Shown here: in pieces, positions 52,869 to 62,457 of the stretch
Numbering within the stretch: position 1 is the stretch's first letter
How the letters are laid out: every line of letters begins with the position of its first letter
Source: Candidatus Acidiferrales bacterium
GTDB taxonomy: Bacteria > Acidobacteriota > Terriglobia > Acidiferrales > UBA7541
Direction of reading: 5' to 3'
Length of the DNA stretch: 64,000 nucleotides
NCBI GenBank assembly: GCA_025451835.1
Contig: JANWJR010000137.1
Span: 1 to 64,000 of the forward strand
Notes under the pieces: model-generated
What the model was told of the DNA's origin: nothing
What the model saw: the letters and a program-made list of their open reading frames with translations, nothing else
The model's database searches: none
Made by a program: the position numbers and the translations under genes

Positions 52869-53396
52869 TTAGATGTCGTCGGGAACTTCCGGCAACTCGG
52901 GGAGATCGCCGTGCGTAATGCCGCGCAGTTCGGCGCGGATGATATCAGAGGAAAAGCCAGCGCGTAGCAGGCTGCGGTAGAGTGAGGCGATCTTGCGTTG
53001 GTCGAGCTTCCCGCGGACACGGGAGAGGCGTCTCTTGAGGCGCGTACGGGCCGACGCAGATTCGTCGGTTTCGGCGAACACCGCTTCCAGGGCGGCTTCG
53101 ATGTGGCGATCGGGGACGCCACGGCCGCGAAGTTCGCGCGCAATCCGGAAACGTCCCTGGCGGCGCAGTTGTGCGTGCTGGCGAGCATAGTTGAGGGCGT
53201 AGCGGGCGTCGTCGAGATAGTCGAGTTCGCGGAGGCGCGCGATGACCGGCGGAACCAGGTCTTTGTCTTCGACGCGACGCTCGAGATACTTCTTCATTTC
53301 GTGAATCGAGTGCGCGCGGCGCATCAGCGCGCGCAAAGCCGATGTGTACAGTTGCGGTCCGTCAGAGAATTTGCGCGGAGCAGAGCGAGAACGCAT
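52869..53396 (-). CDS. recX: RecX family regulatory protein
   Basis: 175 aa; ALRALMRRAHSIHEMKKYLERR...LRELDYLDDARYALNYARQHAQLRRQGRFRIARELRGRGVPD. Confidence 0.88.
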   Translation of the reverse strand: MRSRSAPRKFSDGPQLYTSALRALMRRAHSIHEMKKYLERRVEDKDLVPPVIARLRELDYLDDARYALNYARQHAQLRRQGRFRIARELRGRGVPDRHIEAALEAVFAETDESASARTRLKRRLSRVRGKLDQRKIASLYRSLLRAGFSSDIIRAELRGITHGDLPELPEVPDDI

Positions 53397-53530
53397 GGCA
53401 GACGAAGAATAACAGCTATAGGACGCTTACGAACTCGGTAAATCGCGGGGTAGGGAATAGCCGGCCAGATGTATTGCGACTGAGCTCCGGCCAAGTCGGC
53501 GTTATCACGCGGAAGACCTGCAGGCTCGCG

Positions 53531-54676
53531 CTAGCGCTTGCCGAGGCTGTCGAACTCGGTCATGGCGCGCTCCATTTCTTCGCGCGCGGAATCGGCGGAA
53601 GAACGGATGCCCTGGATGCGCAGGCGGAAGTCGTCGGGATTGGACGCGCGCAGCAAAGCCTCTTCGATGGTGATTAGCCCGCGCGAGTAAAGATCGAAGA
53701 GCGACTGGTCGAACGTCTGCATGCCGTACTGGCTGGTTCCGGCGGCGATGGCGTCGCGGATCATGCGCGTCTTGTCGGGATTGATGATGCAATCGCGGAT
53801 GTAGCTGGTGGAAACCATGATTTCGACGGCGGGTACGCGGCCCTGCCCGTCGCTCTTGCGCACCAGGCGCTGGCTGATCACGGCTTTTAGCGTGCCGGCA
53901 AGCTGCAAGCGAATCTGTTTCTGCTCTGGGGGCGGAAAGACGGCGATGATGCGCTGAATCGTTTCGGTGGCGTCGAGGGTGTGCAGTGTTGAGAGCACCA
54001 GGTGGCCAGTTTCGGCGGCCAGTAGCGCCGTGGAAATGGTTTCCAGGTCGCGCATTTCGCCAACGAGGACCACGTCCGGATCCTGGCGAAGCGCGGCGCG
54101 AAGGGCCGTGGAGAACGATGCCGTGTCGACTTCCACCTCGCGCTGATTGATGAATCCTTTTTTGTCGCGGTGCAGATACTCGATCGGGTCTTCAATGGTG
54201 ATGATGTGCTCGGCGCGGAGCGAATTGATCCGGTCGATCATGGCGGCAAGCGTCGTGGATTTACCGGAACCAGTCGTTCCGGTGGTAAGGATCAAGCCGC
54301 GTTGCTCTTCGCAAATCTGCGCAAGGATGCGGGGAAGCTCGAGCTCTTCAATGGTGCGGATTTTCGTCGGAATTACGCGTAGTACCATGCCGACGTTGCC
54401 GCGCTGCTGAAAGACGTTGACGCGAAACCGTCCCAGTCCCGCCACACCGTAAGCCATATCCAACTCGGCAGTCTCTTTAAATTTTTGCTTTTGCCGATTG
54501 GTCATCATGCTGAAAGCCATCGAAAGCATTTCCTCAGGCGTGATGCGAGGCACGTCGGCGATGGGGTTCAGAATGCCGTCAACGCGGAGATAGGGGTGGT
54601 TCCCGACTTTAAGGTGCAAGTCGGATGAGCGCGTTTCAACAGCCCGCCGCAAGAGATCGTCAACGTTGATGGCCAT
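53531..54676 (-). CDS. pilT: Type IV pilus PilT/PilU-family retraction ATPase
   Basis: ORF 53531-54709, likely start 54676 (MAINVDDLLRRAVETRSSDLHLKVG). GTTGSGKSTTLAAMIDRIN, ITIEDPIEYLH, VGEMRDLETISTALLAAETGHLVLSTLHT. Confidence 0.92.
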   Translation of the reverse strand: MAINVDDLLRRAVETRSSDLHLKVGNHPYLRVDGILNPIADVPRITPEEMLSMAFSMMTNRQKQKFKETAELDMAYGVAGLGRFRVNVFQQRGNVGMVLRVIPTKIRTIEELELPRILAQICEEQRGLILTTGTTGSGKSTTLAAMIDRINSLRAEHIITIEDPIEYLHRDKKGFINQREVEVDTASFSTALRAALRQDPDVVLVGEMRDLETISTALLAAETGHLVLSTLHTLDATETIQRIIAVFPPPEQKQIRLQLAGTLKAVISQRLVRKSDGQGRVPAVEIMVSTSYIRDCIINPDKTRMIRDAIAAGTSQYGMQTFDQSLFDLYSRGLITIEEALLRASNPDDFRLRIQGIRSSADSAREEMERAMTEFDSLGKR

Positions 54677-54906
54677 GGCAGAAGCTCCAGACAAGAAGCG
54701 TCTAGTCACGCTAGCATGCGCGGAAGTGGTGGGGCAAGGGAACCGGAAGAGACGATTGCTTAATCGGCAACTTCCGGACGGAGGGAGTTGCCGCCGCTAT
54801 TCCTGGCGCCGTGGATTGCAACATCGACTGCAACGTCACATGTGCTACCGACAAAGGCTGCTTACATCGTTGCAAAATAGAATTGAGTTAAGTACCCTTG
54901 CCCGCA

Positions 54907-56013
54907 ATGCTGAAGCCCTTTATTGGCCTAGCGCTCGTCCTCCTTTCAGTCCGGGGTTTGGTGAATTCTGCCCCCACGAGAATCGACCTGCCTGCGCAAG
55001 AGGCTCGACCACACCTTACTGTCCAGGATGTTTCGCAACGGCAAGGAGCGGCCAGCGGCGATTCCGCATCAGAGTTGGAGCTGGCCGAGGCTTATTGGCG
55101 TGGAAGTGGAGTTCCAGAGAATCGCGCAAAGGCCGTCGAGTGGTACGAGAAAGCTGCTGAACACGGCAGTGCCGAGGCCCAGGACTTTCTAGGCGAGATT
55201 TATATGACTGGCGACATCATGCCCAAGAACGAGAAAGCGGCGGTGAGCTGGTATAAAAAGGCCGCCCGTTCGGGGAATGTGAACGCAATGTTTAATCTTG
55301 GCGTGTACTACTACAACGGTGATGGCGTTGGGGTTAACGATGGACTCTCTTACGCTTGGTTTACGCTGGCAAAAGAAGGAGGCGCCAAAGAGGCCGCGGC
55401 AGCGGTTCAAAGAGCTGAATCAGAGCTCAAGGATTGGCAAATAACGGACAGTCTGAAACAAATTGCCCAAATGTACGAGAAGAACGGTGACATGCCTGAG
55501 AATCAGGCCGAAGCGGCGCGTTGGTGGCTGAAGGCCGCCGCACGAGGGGACCAGGACGCTCAACTTCAAATTGCCAACAAGCTTCCCAACGGACAGGGAG
55601 TCACGCAGGATTTTACCCAAGCCCGCCACTGGTGCGAAGAAGCTGCGAAAGTGACCGTACGCGGCGAATACTGCATTGGATTCATCTATCAGCGTGGACT
55701 CGGTGTCACAGCCGACGCGAAGGAAGCCCGTAAACGATATGAGTTTGCCGGCAAAAGAGGCGATGGTCCATCGGCAAAGGCCCTGGCTCAGATGGAACTT
55801 GCCGGCGAGGGCGGGAAAGTAGACCGCATAGATGCATGCGTACAGTACGCTAGACTCGCGTGGATGGGAGACAACGACGCTATACAAACGCTGCGTCACC
55901 TTAAGAAGCAAATGAGCACGAGGGATTGGAAGAAAGTACAGGAGCAATTGCGTACCTTCCGAATCGACCCGAAGAAGTTGGATGCGATGCTGATGAACGT
56001 TGCTGGCCAGTGA
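54907..56013 (+). CDS. Secreted Sel1-repeat protein
   Basis: Signal-like MLKPFIGLALVLLSVRGLVNS and several Sel1-like units (AEAYWRGSGVPENRAKAVEWYEKAAEHGSAEAQDFLGEIYMTGD). Confidence 0.88.
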   Translation: MLKPFIGLALVLLSVRGLVNSAPTRIDLPAQEARPHLTVQDVSQRQGAASGDSASELELAEAYWRGSGVPENRAKAVEWYEKAAEHGSAEAQDFLGEIYMTGDIMPKNEKAAVSWYKKAARSGNVNAMFNLGVYYYNGDGVGVNDGLSYAWFTLAKEGGAKEAAAAVQRAESELKDWQITDSLKQIAQMYEKNGDMPENQAEAARWWLKAAARGDQDAQLQIANKLPNGQGVTQDFTQARHWCEEAAKVTVRGEYCIGFIYQRGLGVTADAKEARKRYEFAGKRGDGPSAKALAQMELAGEGGKVDRIDACVQYARLAWMGDNDAIQTLRHLKKQMSTRDWKKVQEQLRTFRIDPKKLDAMLMNVAGQ

Positions 56014-56062
56014 GTCGTGAGTCTCACCGACTTGACCGTCTTTGAATTTGGGAGAAGTTGTT

Positions 56063-56764
56063 TCAGAGAGCGGAGCGATCGCGAAGGAAGATGCGGTCGT
56101 AGATCACTGCGGCAACGATGCCGCCGAACAGCGGGCCCACCCAATACACGCCGTTGTTGGTCCAATGGTGCGCGGCGATAGCGGGGCCAAAGGCGCGAGC
56201 GGGATTCATTGCGGCGCCGGTGAACGGGCCGCCAGCGAGGATGCCCACCGTAAGCATGAGGCCAATGGCGAAGCCACTGACTTTCTTGAATGCGCCGTTG
56301 GCGTCGACGGCGGTCGCGAAGAAAACAAAAACCAGAAAAAACGTCAGCACTGCTTCAAGAGCCATGCCGTGCATGCGCGTGAAATCGAGCGCGAGGTCCG
56401 GAGTGCCCAAGCCGGCCGGGCGCCAAACCGATTCGGGAATTATTGCCGCCAGCGAGTACGCCGCAGCAATTGCGGCGACGATCTGCGCGCTCCAATAGGC
56501 GAGCGTGTCGAGTGTGCTGAGACGCTTGGTCACCCAGTAGCCGATGGTCACTGCGGGATTGAGGTGCGCGCCGGAGACGTCTGCCAGGGCCGAGATCAAA
56601 ATCGCGTAGATAAGTCCATTGGCGACGGCAATGCCGAAGAGCCCGATGCCGCCTGCCCCGCTTGCGCGAAGATATTGATCGGCGCAAACGGAGCCCGCGC
56701 CGAAAAAGATGAGTGCGAAAGTACCGATAAATTCGGAAACCAGCTTCTGCGACAGGTTGTACAA
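56063..56764 (-). CDS. aqpZ: MIP-family aquaporin
   Basis: 233 aa membrane protein with two NPA boxes (HLNPAVTIGYW, AMNPARAFGPA). Confidence 0.93.
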   Translation of the reverse strand: MYNLSQKLVSEFIGTFALIFFGAGSVCADQYLRASGAGGIGLFGIAVANGLIYAILISALADVSGAHLNPAVTIGYWVTKRLSTLDTLAYWSAQIVAAIAAAYSLAAIIPESVWRPAGLGTPDLALDFTRMHGMALEAVLTFFLVFVFFATAVDANGAFKKVSGFAIGLMLTVGILAGGPFTGAAMNPARAFGPAIAAHHWTNNGVYWVGPLFGGIVAAVIYDRIFLRDRSAL

Positions 56765-56856
56765 GCTCGGCCCTCCGGTGGCCGCGCGGATTCTATCGGA
56801 CTTTGCAGGAGGAAGTCGAGGATGTTGGTAAGACGACGGCCAGGGCGAAACCGAAG

Positions 56857-57810
56857 CTAGCGGACGGCGGCGCCGGCGCCCGCGGAAGCCGTGGCATACG
56901 ACAGCCAGCCGTAAGGATCGGGCTTTGCGCCTTTGGCAATCGCGAAATATTCATCCTGGATGCGTTTCGTGACTGGGCCGCGCGAGCCATTGCCGATCTT
57001 AATCCGATCGATCGAACGAATCGGTGTGACTTCCACGGCTGTACCGCAGAAAAAGACCTCGTCGGCGATGTAAAGCATTTCTCGAGGAATGATCTTTTCC
57101 GCCACGGGAATATCGAACTCGCGGCAGATGGTGATGACGCTATCGCGCGTGATGCCGGGAAGGGCAGAGCAGGTGAAGGGCGGCGTAATTACGTTCCCAT
57201 TGTGGACGATAAAAATATTTTCGCCCGACCCTTCGCTGACGTAGCCGTTGACGTCAAGCGCGATGCCTTCGGCATAGCCGTTCGCGGTGGCTTCCATGCG
57301 GATCAGTTGCGAGTTCATGTAATTGGCCGCGGCCTTGGACATTTGAGGCAACGTGTTTGGCGCGGGGCGATTCCACGAGCTGACGCAAACATCGACGCCG
57401 GACTTCAGCGCTTCATCGCCGAGGTAGCGGCCCCATTCCCAGCAGCCAATGTAAACCTCGATGGGAGCAGCATGGGGGTCCACTCCGCCGCTGCCGTATC
57501 CCCGCAAAATGATGGGACGCATGTAGCAGGATTTCAGTTTATTCAGCCGGATCAGTTCGAGGTTGGCTTCGCAGAGCTCGTCGAGCGGGAACTTGACGGC
57601 CATGCGGTAAATGTATGCGGAATTCAGCAGGCGCTGCATGTGCTCGCGATTGCGGAAAATCGCCGGACCTTGCGGCGTCTCGTATGCGCGAATTCCTTCG
57701 AAGACCGCCGAACCGTAGCTCACGACGTGCGACATGACGTGGAGCTTTGCGTCGTCCCAATCGATGAACTTGCCGTTGTGCCAGATTTTATCGGTCTTCG
57801 GGAAGGGCAT
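56857..57810 (-). CDS. ilvE: Branched-chain amino acid aminotransferase
   Basis: 317 aa; WHNGKFIDWDDAKLHVMSHVVSYGSAVFEGIRAYETPQGPAIFR and EVFFCGTAVEVTPIRSIDRIKIGNGSRGPVTKRIQDEYF. Confidence 0.95.
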   Translation of the reverse strand: MPFPKTDKIWHNGKFIDWDDAKLHVMSHVVSYGSAVFEGIRAYETPQGPAIFRNREHMQRLLNSAYIYRMAVKFPLDELCEANLELIRLNKLKSCYMRPIILRGYGSGGVDPHAAPIEVYIGCWEWGRYLGDEALKSGVDVCVSSWNRPAPNTLPQMSKAAANYMNSQLIRMEATANGYAEGIALDVNGYVSEGSGENIFIVHNGNVITPPFTCSALPGITRDSVITICREFDIPVAEKIIPREMLYIADEVFFCGTAVEVTPIRSIDRIKIGNGSRGPVTKRIQDEYFAIAKGAKPDPYGWLSYATASAGAGAAVR

Positions 57811-57955
57811 GTTGTGTCTCCACTCTTCTGAAAAGAGTTCTCAGAGCGCCGCCAAAACGAAGTATAGCACACGGCATTTCACGGCCTTGCAAGGCCCGGG
57901 ACTTCGACCCGGATAGCTCGATACCAAATTGGACCGCCAAGAATTGAATTTGAAG

Positions 57956-58393
57956 TCAACGGCCGAGCGCCACATCTCCGCGAAGGGTCATACAGGTACA
58001 CGAAGAACGGGCCACCAGTGCTCCCTTCGAATTCGTGATATCGCACTCGGCCAATCCGACGGTTTTGCCGCCTTGAACTACTTTTCCAACAGCGACGAGC
58101 TTATCGTTCCAGACCGGTCGCAGAAAATTGATCTTGAGCTCGAGCGTGGTAAATGATTCATCGTCCGCAAGCGTTGTAGCATAGGCGATTCCCATCGCCG
58201 CATCGGCAATATCGCAAAGGATGCCGCCATGGAGCGTGCCCATCGGGTTGGCGTGAGATCCACTAGCTTCTAGCTCGACGACGGCTTCGCCGCGACGAAC
58301 TGATGTGAGCCGAAACCCGATCAAGCGTGCGATGGGCGGAGCAGGAAGTTCGCCGCGAATCACCTTGGCCAGGGATTCCATCCGCTTTGTCAT
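57956..58393 (-). CDS. PaaI-family hotdog-fold thioesterase
   Basis: Probable start 58393 (MTKRMESLAKVIRGELPAPPIARLIGF); ANPMGTLHGGILCDIADAAMGIAYATTL. Confidence 0.85.
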   Translation of the reverse strand: MTKRMESLAKVIRGELPAPPIARLIGFRLTSVRRGEAVVELEASGSHANPMGTLHGGILCDIADAAMGIAYATTLADDESFTTLELKINFLRPVWNDKLVAVGKVVQGGKTVGLAECDITNSKGALVARSSCTCMTLRGDVALGR

Positions 58394-58457
58394 CGCTGCC
58401 GGAGCCTCCTCCGTTGCCACCGGGTTACCCGGCGACTTGCATATTGAAATCGAATCG

Positions 58458-59585
58458 CTAGTGGTCGTCGGCGGCTTCGTCTCGCTGCGATTGCACGGCG
58501 AATCCGGAAATGCGGCTCCAGGCGCTGGTTTTCCAATTATCGGCGATTTCTTCCGCCAGAATCCACGGCGGAAGCTCCATGTAGAGGAACGCAGCGAGCG
58601 CCACGACATAAGGCTCGTACATATTCCGAAGCCTCGCGAGCTTGGAAATCATCTCGGGGCTGTCACTCGATGGAAAACCTGTTTGCGAAAGAACTGCACG
58701 CAGGCGGGCAAAATCTTCGGGCGGCAAGCGATCGTGGGGTACGGCCCGAGGCGCCGCAGCGAATACCTGTGCTAAGTCCACGATCGCGTGGCGGCACATG
58801 GCGAACGTCAATCGCGCCTGCCGGGAACACACTTCGTCCGCGTGGACGATCATTAGTGCACTGGTGTCCAGGATGGCCGTGAGCGCGGCGAGCCAGGATT
58901 CATTGTTATGCTGCGAGCGAAAGTAGCTCAGCACCGGATACGAAATGTGACTTTCAAGGAGATCCGCGGACCAGCGCTCCCAGTCGCTAAGGAGCTGTTG
59001 CAATGCCTCGTAACCGTGAGGACCTGTCTGCCGGCGAAGAAGCTCCGCAGCCGTAGGCGGTGACCCGGCCCGTGCATCAAGAAGAACGATATTCACCTCG
59101 CGGCGCGAGAAAGCCTGGTAGATCACAGGCAGGTAGCTAATGATCAGAGCAAGAAAGCCGAAGCCCAGGCCGCTCTCGACAACCGCGAGGAACCGCTCGA
59201 TCGAAGTGTGCGGCAAGACGTCGCCCAAGCCGAGCGTGAAAAAGTTAGTGCCGCTCATGTAAAAGCACGTACCGAGCGCGGGGGAAAAGCCGTCGCGGCG
59301 TGAAGCGTCATAATAAAGCAGGCCAAAACCGATGATCAGCGCGACGGCCCATAGAACGAAAAGCACCAGCAGCGAGAGCGGGCCGTAGATACTCAGGAAT
59401 GTCTCGCGCCTCTTCCTGGCTCGGATCATATGTGCGATCCAGCGCCACGGAAGCCACGTCGAGCGATAAACCAGCACCGTGAAGCGAAAGCGCCGAGTCA
59501 CCCGGCGCGGAAGGATGATCGTTTCAAACGCTTCCCACAGTACGACCAGAACGATAATCAGGCCGCCGATTGCCGGCACGATCAA
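58458..59585 (-). CDS. Two-TM ion channel (potassium channel-like) family protein
   Basis: 375 aa; FYMSGTNFFTLGLGDVLPHTSIERFLAVVESGLGFGFLALIISYLPVIYQAF pore-like region. Confidence 0.8.
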   Translation of the reverse strand: MIVPAIGGLIIVLVVLWEAFETIILPRRVTRRFRFTVLVYRSTWLPWRWIAHMIRARKRRETFLSIYGPLSLLVLFVLWAVALIIGFGLLYYDASRRDGFSPALGTCFYMSGTNFFTLGLGDVLPHTSIERFLAVVESGLGFGFLALIISYLPVIYQAFSRREVNIVLLDARAGSPPTAAELLRRQTGPHGYEALQQLLSDWERWSADLLESHISYPVLSYFRSQHNNESWLAALTAILDTSALMIVHADEVCSRQARLTFAMCRHAIVDLAQVFAAAPRAVPHDRLPPEDFARLRAVLSQTGFPSSDSPEMISKLARLRNMYEPYVVALAAFLYMELPPWILAEEIADNWKTSAWSRISGFAVQSQRDEAADDH

Positions 59586-60013
59586 GCGGCTTGCTCCAAA
59601 TGAATGGCGAGCGTGATTTCCGCTTTCAGCAGCCGCGAAATGGGGCAGTTGGCTTTGGCGCTGGACGCAGCCGATTCAAAGGCTTCGGCCGTGATTCCGG
59701 GAATCTTTGCGGCCAGGTCCAGGTGCACCTTCGAGACGGTCCAGCCAGCATCGAGTTTCTCCAGTGTGACAGTGGCCGTGGTGCGCAGGCTTTGCGGCGT
59801 GAAATTCATCGTGCCAAGCTGCGCGGAGAGCGCCATCGTGAAGCATCCGGCGTGGGCCGCGGCAATCAGTTCTTCCGGGTTCGTGCCTTTTTGATTTTCA
59901 AAGCGCGTCGCGAAGGAATATGGTGTGTCCGAAAGGACGCCGCTTTGGGTTGAAATCGCGCCCTTACCGTCTTTCAAAGCTCCCTGCCAAACTGCGGTGG
60001 CCGTTCGTTGCAT
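59582..60013 (-). CDS. OsmC/Ohr family peroxiredoxin-like protein
   Basis: 143 aa; NPEELIAAAHAGCFTMALSAQLG...CPISRLLKAEITLAIHLEQ. Confidence 0.92.
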   Translation of the reverse strand: MQRTATAVWQGALKDGKGAISTQSGVLSDTPYSFATRFENQKGTNPEELIAAAHAGCFTMALSAQLGTMNFTPQSLRTTATVTLEKLDAGWTVSKVHLDLAAKIPGITAEAFESAASSAKANCPISRLLKAEITLAIHLEQAA

Positions 60014-60133
60014 GTGAGCCTCCAGTGAAAGATTTGGACGAACGAAAATAGATTGCGAGCCCGCTTGCGAGTGTTCGGCGTCACGACTGTTTTACTTCCA
60101 GCCACGCCAAAAAGCCATGGTCAAGCACGATTG

Positions 60134-61033
60134 CTATCGGACGCCAAGGCCTTTGTACGAGCCTCCGCGGATATCATCGAGAAGGCTGTGCTGGATAGGC
60201 GACCAGCCCACGCGTTCACGCGTCCGTTCCGAGGACACCTGCTGGTCAAGCGCCAGCGCATCGGCATATGGTCCCAGTTTTTTTCGCGCTTGTTCGAGAG
60301 GCCACGGCTCAACCTTGTTCCTCAGGTCAAGTATCTCGCCCATCGCTTCGGCCACTTCGCGGACACGCACAAATCCCTTATTCGTGCCATGAAATACAGC
60401 CCCCAGGGGGGCATCGTCGAGGACGCGTACGTAAAGATCGGCAAGGTCGGAGACGTGAACGGTCGGCCAATGATTTTCACCATTGCCGACGTAAACCACG
60501 ATTCCGCGCTCCTTGGCCCATTCAATCATCGAGGCCGGAATTCCTGCGCCGCGTCCGTAGACGATACCCGGGCGGATGACGCCAGCGCGAACGAGCTTAT
60601 TGGCGGCGGCGAGAACTTTCTTTTCGCAGTCGGCGCGCCACGCAACCAGCGGTATGGGGTTCGCGACAGACTGTTCGTCGGCGACGCGATCGCCGGTACG
60701 GCCAAGAACCCATATCCCACTCGTGTACAGGAAGGGTTTACTCGTGCCTTTGAATTCCGCCAGGATTGCATCGAGCACGATGTTGTCGAGCTCGGCGGAT
60801 GTTGCGTCGTTCGGTGAGGCCGCGTGAATCGCGGCGTCCGCGCTGCTAGCCGCGGCCCGCAGGGATTCTTTATCACGAAGGTCGCCGTGATGCGGTTCGA
60901 TTCCGCGACTTCTGAGCTTTTCGGCGGATTCGGTGGAACGAGCAAGTCCGATGACGTAGTGGTTCGACTTCTGCAGCGCATCCGCAATCGCGGCGCCGAT
61001 GTATCCCGTAGCGCCGGTCAGAAACACTTTCAT
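60134..61033 (-). CDS. NAD(P)-dependent epimerase/dehydratase (extended SDR)
   Basis: ORF 60134-61075, likely ATG 61033: MKVFLTGATGYIGAAIADALQKSNHYVIGLARS; later YGRGAGIP and GVFHGTNKG-type segments. Confidence 0.9.
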   Translation of the reverse strand: MKVFLTGATGYIGAAIADALQKSNHYVIGLARSTESAEKLRSRGIEPHHGDLRDKESLRAAASSADAAIHAASPNDATSAELDNIVLDAILAEFKGTSKPFLYTSGIWVLGRTGDRVADEQSVANPIPLVAWRADCEKKVLAAANKLVRAGVIRPGIVYGRGAGIPASMIEWAKERGIVVYVGNGENHWPTVHVSDLADLYVRVLDDAPLGAVFHGTNKGFVRVREVAEAMGEILDLRNKVEPWPLEQARKKLGPYADALALDQQVSSERTRERVGWSPIQHSLLDDIRGGSYKGLGVR

Positions 61034-61213
61034 GATACGGCTCCTTTCCCTTATACCCGGCACGCCATCTTTCACGAACAGCGTTACGGACCAACCCCGC
61101 GACTACCGCAACCAGATAATTCCGCCGCAATTATATCGCCAGCTTCCGGCACGTCCGCGCAATCGGTTTGTTCCGAACAAGTGGACTGAGCCGACATCGC
61201 GAGGGACGCGCTC

Positions 61214-61453
61214 CTATGCTTTTCGAACCCCGCAAGCGGCCTCGTACCCATACTCGGCGCCTTCTGCGTGCTGCCCGATAATTTTGATGCGCTTGCCGAT
61301 CAGAAAGCCCGGCGATACAGGTATTGGCTTGCTGTCGGCCCCCATCGAAACGCTATTCGCAGCGTCCGCGGGTTTTCTGCACCCAGCCGACTCCAACGCG
61401 ATCGCCAACTTTGCGGGTGGACTATTGACGGCGGGACCTGCGGCAGCGCGCAT
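61214..61453 (-). CDS. Possible small protein (79 aa)
   Basis: ATG at 61453 preceded on the minus strand by AGAGGAGAAATCAT (SD-like AGGAG); lies downstream of the ABC permease on the same strand. No family recognised. Confidence 0.4.
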   Translation of the reverse strand: MRAAAGPAVNSPPAKLAIALESAGCRKPADAANSVSMGADSKPIPVSPGFLIGKRIKIIGQHAEGAEYGYEAACGVRKA

Positions 61454-61530
61454 ATGATTTCTCCTCTCTGCATTCGATGCAGCCGAGGTAAGTTCGACTT
61501 CGGATAATTGCGTTGCGATCTGTCCGCGGA

Positions 61531-62427
61531 TCAGCGCGACCGCGGCACGGGCGGCATGGATAGCTGTCCAGTGATGTGTTGGAAATCATGTTGAATGCGG
61601 GCCAGACGCGTACCGCCGGCATTTTCGTATGCGCCAAAGGCGAGGAAAGGAACCAGCACGGCGAGCACCCAGAGTTTGGCGCGTCGCGGCACTTTTGCTT
61701 CCGGTTCCCAGCGGAAAATCTGGCGCGAGATTTCGAACGCGGCATACAATCCGATCGCGAGCGCCAGGACGTCGGTGAGAATCTCGCCGGTGCTCACCAG
61801 GTTCGTCGTGGCCGCTTCCAGGCCCGTGGCAAGATAAGTCGCGGGATTGAAAAGGGCGCAACGCTGTATCCATTGCGGAAAAATGGCTAGCGGAAAGCTC
61901 GCGCCGGAGAGAAACAGAAAAACAGTCCAGACCAACTGATTGATGATCTGGGTTTCTTGCATGGTGTTCGTGATGCTCGCGACGATTAATCCGAACGCCG
62001 AAAATGTGGCCGAGCCAAATGTGACCAGGACGATGATGGCCCAGAGATTGCCCCATGTTTCCATGTGGAAGGCCCAGCGGCAAACGAACATCTCAACCAA
62101 GACGCTGGGAATGATTAGAAAATAATTCGAAAGAATGCTCGATGCCAGCAGGGGTCCTGCGCCCACCGGTGCGAGACGGAACCGGCGAAGAATTCCCTGT
62201 TCGCGGAACGTGACCAGTTGGACGCTAAGTCCCCAGAAGCTCCCCATCACCGTGACCGTCAGAATCGCACCGAGAATGTAAGCCACCAGTCCCGGCGATC
62301 CTTTCGAAAAGATCATCACGCCGAACACCAGAAACCCCAGAGGCATCACCAGGCTGAAGAACAGGAACATGCGATTGCGCATGGCGAGGCGCATGCGCAT
62401 CTTAGTCAGCGTCCAGGTGCGGCTCAA
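61531..62427 (-). CDS. ABC-2 type transporter permease
   Basis: 298 aa; MSRTWTLTKMRMRLAMRNRMFLFFSLVMPLGFLVFG and NQLVWTVFLFLSGASFPLAIFPQWIQRCALFNPATYLATGL. Confidence 0.92.
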   Translation of the reverse strand: MSRTWTLTKMRMRLAMRNRMFLFFSLVMPLGFLVFGVMIFSKGSPGLVAYILGAILTVTVMGSFWGLSVQLVTFREQGILRRFRLAPVGAGPLLASSILSNYFLIIPSVLVEMFVCRWAFHMETWGNLWAIIVLVTFGSATFSAFGLIVASITNTMQETQIINQLVWTVFLFLSGASFPLAIFPQWIQRCALFNPATYLATGLEAATTNLVSTGEILTDVLALAIGLYAAFEISRQIFRWEPEAKVPRRAKLWVLAVLVPFLAFGAYENAGGTRLARIQHDFQHITGQLSMPPVPRSR

Positions 62428-62457
62428 CGCGTTTTCTCCTTCTTTATCTACCCGGCT

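Noticed and set aside
53397-53520. Possible SOS-like element upstream of recX (minus strand GTTCGTAAGCGTCC)
   Set aside because: Only GTTCG matches the recA/lexA element; too weak to include.
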